Positions 5,765 to 10,251 of a DNA stretch of 10,251 nt are shown here, piece after piece. This DNA comes from Perkinsus olseni (taxonomy: Eukaryota; Perkinsozoa; Perkinsida; Perkinsidae): NCBI GenBank assembly GCA_013115135.1, contig JABANP010000964.1, forward strand, positions 1 to 10,251, given 5' to 3'. The stretch's first letter is position 1; each line of letters begins with the position of its first letter. The notes beneath the pieces are model-generated. The model had not been told where the DNA came from. It saw nothing but the letters and a program-made list of their open reading frames with translations, and searched no databases. The translations under genes were made by a program, and so were the position numbers.

Positions 5765-7572
5765 TGTGTGACTCACGTTGTGAGCAAGTTGCTGTTTTGT
5801 TGAGTAACCAGAGAACGCAAGGGCAGTTGGGCAGCACCTTTTCGATGCCGAAGATAGTGGACCTCCTAGGCTCGGAGAATAGCGAGGCGGTGTCGCCTAG
5901 GGAATCCAAGGTCGAGACGGTAGCTGAGAAGTTAGCTTGGGAAACCGAGAAGGACTTCTGGGGCAGCCCGAGTAGCGGAGGGAATAGTAGTAAGGATACT
6001 ACAGGTGGGGAGCGCTCATCATATTTAAGCTGGATTTCTGGATACTCGAAGCAGCTCAGTTGGCCGCCCATGTTGGAGGCACTTGGTCGCTCAAGTGTGA
6101 CTTCTGTCAGGCGGTAGCGTTCCTGTGGTGGAAGGAAGTGAATCCTCAATCAAGGGTGAGAAGAGACTAGGAGATGGCACGACACTGCGCTCATCACGTT
6201 ACAGATGCTAGTGGGGAGCGAAGCAGCAACAGTGGCAGCCGTAGTCATCACCTTTTATCCTTCGCTATCTCGAACGATGGCAGCATGCCGGTGATTGTGC
6301 CTGCCGAGGACCTTCCTGTGGTTGAGGCTCTCAAGGAGAAGGTGCTATTGAGGTCGAGCGGCGTAGCCGGTCTTCCCTGTCTTGCCTCAGACAGCACAGC
6401 CGCCGAGAGCTCGGGCCGCCTCAGGTGGTGCGGAAGAAGACAAATCACTGGGAAAAGCGGCACTTGGAAGAGCACGGAGAGCAAGCGAGGGTACATACGT
6501 AGTTTCGGCAAGAAGGTCGTTGCGGTGGTGCCTGGATGACTGCGAAGATTCCAGCGAGTGCACCACAGAAAGAGAAAAGGCGCATCCCGAAGGACCCTTG
6601 ATAGAAGCAGAGATAGGGCGGAAGAGGAGAGCTGGGCAGGAAGCAGAGGGAGTAGATCTTGTGGGGTGGGATGCCGAAGGGAGCATCGAGGAGGAGGTTC
6701 GGAGGGCAGTGGCTTCAGTGGAGGAGGCTTGTCAGCCATCGACTGCTATGGCCCTTTCCGGAGCAGGCGAACAGCATTCTGTCGGCCTCATCGGTGACCA
6801 AGCTAGGGCATCTCAGAACTCGAAAAGTGAGGCAGCTATTGTGGAGAACGGCGGCGGTTCGGAGATGCGCAGCGGTAGACTGGACGAGCATGCTTTTCCT
6901 GAGAGTATATCATCGGTCGAAGTGGTGGAGAGGAACTCTGTTTCGGAGGTTGAGGGGAATGTTACCACTAGTAGCAGTGATGATGTTCTGACGGGTGATA
7001 AGAGTCCCGTCTCTGCGCTCTCCGTATCTCGGGACAGGTCTGATCCACCGACATCTCCGCTGGATGGGCGCACGTACGAAGTTGCGGATGATCGCGCTGC
7101 AGGAACGGTCCAAGTTGGCGGTGAACAGTGTCTTGAGATGAGGGAAGGCGCCTCCGACCTCTCAGAGGCGGCACTGCCACTGGCAGGTGTTGAGGATTTC
7201 TCGGTTACTCAGAATGCCCTCTGTATGATGGATGTTGGAGAGAAACCATGTCTAGCTGAGCACGAAGCTGACCTATTGCCTACTTTTACTGCGAGTCTCT
7301 CTTCTGCGGTGACCGAGAATCAAATGGATGAGCTCCGACAAGGGGCGTTCAATCTTATCGCTACTGAATTCACGGGAAATTATGACGATGATAGTGAGTC
7401 GGTGTCTTCGATGAGCTCAAGTGACGGAGGCGACATCGATTGGGAGACGGTCAAATCCCGAGCGAAGGTGCGGATCCTCCGGGCCATCCAGGTACTCCTC
7501 GCGGTGCTGGCGTTGCAAGTGCTCCCCCCTTTGCTGCTGTACATCGACCCGCCTGATTTATCTCGAAATTAG
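5764..7572 (+). CDS. Gene B: acidic Ser-rich protein with C-terminal membrane anchor, 5 exons
   Basis: Function is unknown. Exons proposed: 5764-5930, 6005-6155, 6205-6290, 6391-6490, 6559-7572, in total 1518 bases (505 codons plus TAG). The acceptor at 6558 is uncertain; 6579 also fits the frame. The N-terminal third contains the hydrophobic and Cys-bearing runs IIFKLDFWILEAAQLAAHVG and KCDFCQAVAFLWWKE, then a basic helix (VRKKTNHWEKRHLEEHGEQA). The last exon is open for over 330 codons. It is rich in Glu, Asp and Ser and ends in a Ser/Asp patch (DDDSESVSSMSSSDGGD) followed by AIQVLLAVLALQVLPPLLLY and nine more residues. This is the arrangement of a tail-anchored protein facing the cytosol, with the acidic part probably disordered or phosphorylated. 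The ATG at 5764 overlaps the gene A stop. The frame is also open from an acceptor at 5811, which would make this the 3' half of gene A. Confidence 0.55.
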
Positions 7573-7778
7573 AGTTGCTGTCTTCTGCTGCTGTCCATTG
7601 AACAACATCAACGTCGTCGTCTGTTGGTGTTAACATTCATGACCAGTTCATGCTTTCCATACCCGTGTACTTGCTTTGCGGTGTATGGGACCTCGCTGGG
7701 GCAGCCGATTCGAATTTCACGCTGTGGATGAGATTGGGTGTTTCGCTCCGCTTATAGTCTCTTTCTAGTTGGCTCATC
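7573..7778. other. Intergenic spacer between gene B and the dehydrogenase
   Basis: About 200 bases without an open frame that looks coding. It must hold the 3' end of gene B and the start region of the dehydrogenase. I see no TATA-like element, and no clear polyadenylation signal. Confidence 0.5.
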
Positions 7779-9767
7779 ATGCCTAGCTTCTACATCACCG
7801 GGTAGTAAGAGGATAACGATTTCATTAACTCAGTCAGCGATCGACGGACTGTCTATCGACTGCCAATTCGTTCATGGGCGAGTCGTGGGTCAATGCAGGT
7901 GCGACAGCGGCTTCGGTAGAGACCTCGTCAGCCGCCTGTACGAGAAGGGTCACCAAGTCTTTGCGGGCTGCTTGTTGAAGCAGTCTGTCGATGACATCGA
8001 AAAGGAGTTCCCTCCTGGTAGCAGTGGAGCCGACCAGCCGTCGTGAGCACTTGTTGCTGTAGGCCAAGGGAAGGGGCGTGTGGTGGCGATTTTGTTAGAC
8101 GTCACCGATGAGGCGAGCGTCCACAAAGCAGCGGAAACAATCAAGGGACTAACCGACCGTTTAGATGGTCTTGTCAACAACGCTGGTATATTGATAGACG
8201 CAGGGCCAGCAGAATGGGTGAGTTCGATAATCCCGTCTGGTGTCGGTCTGTCGTCCCCTCGATCTTGGCACCCCATTGTAGAACAGCTCAGCGGATAACT
8301 CGTGCTTCGAAGCGTTTGTGCTTGTCGTTTTTGCTGGTTATATTGACTGACAGTGTTGATTGGGGATAGGGTATCCCTGTTCTCCAGAAGAAAGGTCGTC
8401 TAGTGTGGTAGGCGTCCGACCCTCGTTTCCATAGTTGCCTTTTCGTCGACACGTCACGCTGTTGATTCCTCAGAGTTCAACAGCATCATTCCGCAAGATG
8501 CTGGAAGTGAACGTCATCGGCATGTCGAGTGTGATGAAGTCCGTTGTCGACCTCATCAGACAAGCCCAGGGCCGCATAGTCAACGTGGCGAGCATCGTTG
8601 GGCACTTCTCTTTCCCTTACCGTAAGGGAATGCTCTCGGTCGAACCTCAGCCTTACGACCATACTGTCCTCAACGTCTCTCTCGTTGTTCAGTCGGTACC
8701 TATGGTGCGACCAAGTACGCTGTCGAGGGTTACAGTGATTCCATCAGGCAAGACCTCCACCCTTGGGGTGTCACAGTGCATGTCGTCGAACCGGGGTAGT
8801 AGGCCTGCCTGGGGAGTGGCCAACGGATTGACTGTCGGGTGGTGGTGTGCCTCAGAATATTTCCCATGACTGGGTTGTATTCTGGTGGGGCGGTCTTCCA
8901 AGACGGTATCACGGGAAGGTATGCCGAGTTGCCGAGGGAGACGCAGGAGGTCTACGGTGAGATTCGAGAGAATCTTCATCTTCAGCGCATTTGAAGGGCA
9001 AACCGTACGGGTTATTCTCGACTGAGCTTTAAAATTCGGACTATGGACCGCGGTCGGGGCATACGGTGAAGGGCGTCAGTGGGAGGCCTCTCAACGGTTT
9101 CGATACCGCTAAGATGTGGACTCATCATATTGGGCACTGTGCGGTGAATGCTCCGGCGACGCAGTCATAAGTTTGGTCATGCCGTGGCCTTTCCCAACAA
9201 TAGCCGGCAGGCCGTAAGATGCGAGTGTCGGACACTAGACGAGAATACACGACTTCAGGCGCCGCTCGTTGTTAGGCGAAGCGTACTTGAAGTCGGTCAC
9301 CGAGGCCCTCACTGAGGGCTGTATGGCTTCCTGTCCAACACGGACAGATTCAGAGTATCCGAGGCCATGGAACACGCACTGCTCAGCCCTTCTCCCAAGT
9401 AAGCTCGTCTTTTGCGGTGTTGGAGTCTGTCCTCACTCCTCAACGATCTTGCAGGTATCGTTATCGAGTGGGCCTGGACTGCAGAACGATGTACCTTCAT
9501 GTCATTTCTACCAGAAGTGAGTTCGCCGAAGTGGACCTCGTCGGCCATACCCCTCCCTCCCCTCAGTGGGTGAGGGACATGGTCAATGAGTTCCTGCAGA
9601 ACTGGGTCTTTCGCGTTGAGGCGGTGCCACCAGTCAGCGCCCCAAAGGACGGCCTGTCGATGGCGAAGAGCCGCTACGCTGCCCCAACCAAGCTCATCTT
9701 CATAATCGTAATTATTTTTTTGTCGCTTATTATGTTATTGGCGCCTTGTCGTACTATGTCGATGTAA
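7779..9767 (+). CDS. Short-chain dehydrogenase/reductase, RDH/17-beta-HSD-like, 9 exons
   Basis: The predicted 349-residue enzyme is an NAD(P)-dependent oxidoreductase of the classical SDR fold, closest in feel to retinol or hydroxysteroid dehydrogenases. Substrate cannot be told. Exons: 7779-7801, 7899-8017, 8063-8217, 8474-8621, 8693-8795, 8856-8956, 9276-9320, 9356-9398, 9455-9767. The sum is 1050 bases, an exact multiple of three. Motifs: cofactor loop TGCDSGFG (residues 7-14), LDVT near 59-62, NNAG (86-89), catalytic N112, S139, and Y152-x-x-x-K156 in YGATK, then EPG (181-183). Intron sizes are 97, 45, 256, 71, 60, 319, 35 and 56, all GT-AG, with donors such as GTAAGG, GTGAGT and GTAAGC. 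The C-terminal part reads RYRVGLDCRTMYLHVI and later a hydrophobic run (LIFIIVIIFLSLIMLLA) just before the stop, suggesting a membrane-anchored C terminus. Start ATGCCT precedes PSFYITG directly, leaving almost no N-terminal leader. No breaks are seen. Confidence 0.93.
8612..8630. repeat. Perfect 19-base palindrome across a 5' splice site
   Basis: The arm ttcccttac (8612-8620) pairs fully with gtaagggaa (8622-8630). The single centre base, c8621, is the last base of exon 4 of the dehydrogenase, and the right arm begins with the intron donor GTAAGG. Confidence 0.9.
9321..9355 (+). other. Candidate 35-base intron in the dehydrogenase
   Basis: It starts GTATGG and ends TTCAGAG. Splicing joins ALTEG to LSEAMEHALLSPSPK, which matches the usual order of these motifs in the family. 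Unspliced, the frame meets no matching continuation. An acceptor two bases earlier (after TTCAG) does not keep the frame. A small inverted repeat (ctgtcc, aacac, ggacag at 9331-9347) lies within it. Confidence 0.65.
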
Positions 9768-9848
9768 ATGATACATTGTTCTTGCTTTCGCTGTCGTGGA
9801 GAAAACCTCTTGAGGGTTTCCATGCTTAAAAGTCCACAAAGTCTCTCG

Positions 9849-10251
9849 ATGACCTACTCATCCTTTTCAGCTGGCGACAGGGCTCGTTGTTCTAGTGATA
9901 GGGGGGGGGGGTTGGGCAGCCAATCCTGCTCGGTACAGCGACCGTCCCAGAACACCCATAGCGGTGTTGTGCAATATTGTTTGCCACCGCTGCGCTCCCG
10001 AGGACGACACTCCGACTTCGAAGCAATTGAGAGTGTCGTGCATTTGACATTGTACTTGTCTGCAACCACTCAACTACAAGACTCTTACGGGTGGCGCGCT
10101 GCCCTTAACGCTGCTACCGACGGGGACGCGTTTAAGCGGTGGGTGTCATCGTATCACTTGGTCCTCTTCCTTGGAAGCAAAGGATCCCTGCGACAATCCG
10201 CTCGGGAGTCGAGAAAAGGTACTGCCGGTGTTAGCCCCTGTGTTTCTCCTG
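9849..10251 (+). CDS. 5' part of an unrecognised gene, cut by the window end
   Basis: From ATG at 9849-9851 the frame stays open for 134 codons to the last base of the window. No family is recognised. The product starts with a Ser/Arg/Gly-rich stretch that includes a Gly run encoded by eleven consecutive G (9901-9911). It continues with helix-like, coding-quality sequence such as DFEAIESVVHLTLYLSATTQ and AALNAATDGDAFKRWVSSYH. It lies only 81 bases beyond the dehydrogenase stop, consistent with the tight packing here. A length error in the G run would change the frame upstream of it, so the start could be elsewhere, for example within 9912-9990. The part from about 9945 onward is the most convincing. 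Confidence 0.6.
   Translation, partial: MTYSSFSAGDRARCSSDRGGGLGSQSCSVQRPSQNTHSGVVQYCLPPLRSRGRHSDFEAIESVVHLTLYLSATTQLQDSYGWRAALNAATDGDAFKRWVSSYHLVLFLGSKGSLRQSARESRKGTAGVSPCVSP

Noticed and set aside
6382..6558. Continuous 396-codon frame beginning near 6382 taken as one uninterrupted exon
   Set aside because: From 6391 to 6490 a different frame (VRKKTNHWEKRHLEEHGEQA) continues the spliced reading from the exon ending at 6290 and stops only after a GTACAT donor. The long frame is therefore used only from about 6559. The choice is not certain.
8041..8046. In-frame TGA in the dehydrogenase read as a nonsense mutation or recoded stop
   Set aside because: It lies within a clean 45-base GT-AG intron (8018-8062) whose removal keeps the frame and restores family spacing.
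1..10251. CRISPR array, bacterial operon or prophage
   Set aside because: No spaced direct repeats of the right kind are present, no Shine-Dalgarno pattern is seen, and the genes are split by spliceosomal-type introns.

Overview
The window looks like nuclear DNA of an intron-rich protist. The best fit I can infer is an alveolate of the Perkinsus type. The evidence is a subtilisin-like protease locus with a membrane anchor and a Thr/Pro-rich tail, a vertebrate-RDH-like short-chain dehydrogenase cut into nine exons, closely packed genes, balanced base composition and many very short GT-AG introns. The species assignment is inference. Simple six-frame reading is misleading here: most real coding sequence lies in short exons, which become continuous only after GT-AG introns of about 22 to 320 bases are removed.

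Layout. Bases 1-1096 hold little that is certain: a possible minus-strand coding stretch (112-297), a perfect 22-base tandem repeat, and several inverted repeats, including a perfect 37-base palindrome at 477-513. Bases 1097-2868 on the minus strand are a broken subtilase (peptidase S8) gene. Its membrane anchor, Thr-rich linker, catalytic Asp and His motifs, oxyanion Asn and Thr/Pro-rich tail are recognisable. The catalytic Ser segment is missing, one frameshift has no splice explanation, and a 37-base palindrome-forming insertion interrupts the core. Bases 2869-3691 hold a GC-rich hairpin, a 20-base tandem repeat and a minus-strand fragment resembling part of a PA14/GLEYA domain.

Bases 3692-7572 on the plus strand carry one or two genes of unknown function. 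Gene A (3692-5764, 11 exons, 457 codons) is a helix-rich protein. Gene B (5764-7572, 5 exons, about 505 codons) is an acidic, Ser-rich protein ending in one hydrophobic segment, like a tail-anchored membrane protein. Their stop and start overlap as TGATG. An alternative intron at 5696-5811 would instead join them into one 924-residue protein.

Bases 7779-9767 on the plus strand are an intact short-chain dehydrogenase/reductase gene of nine exons and 349 residues, with every cofactor and catalytic motif present. After only 81 bases another plus-strand coding region begins at ATG 9849 and runs off the window end.

Nothing in the neighbourhood shows that these genes work in one pathway. The most interesting material is the set of ultra-short introns (22-35 bases), the palindromic insertion in the protease relic, and the repeated occurrence of inverted repeats with a single-base centre.
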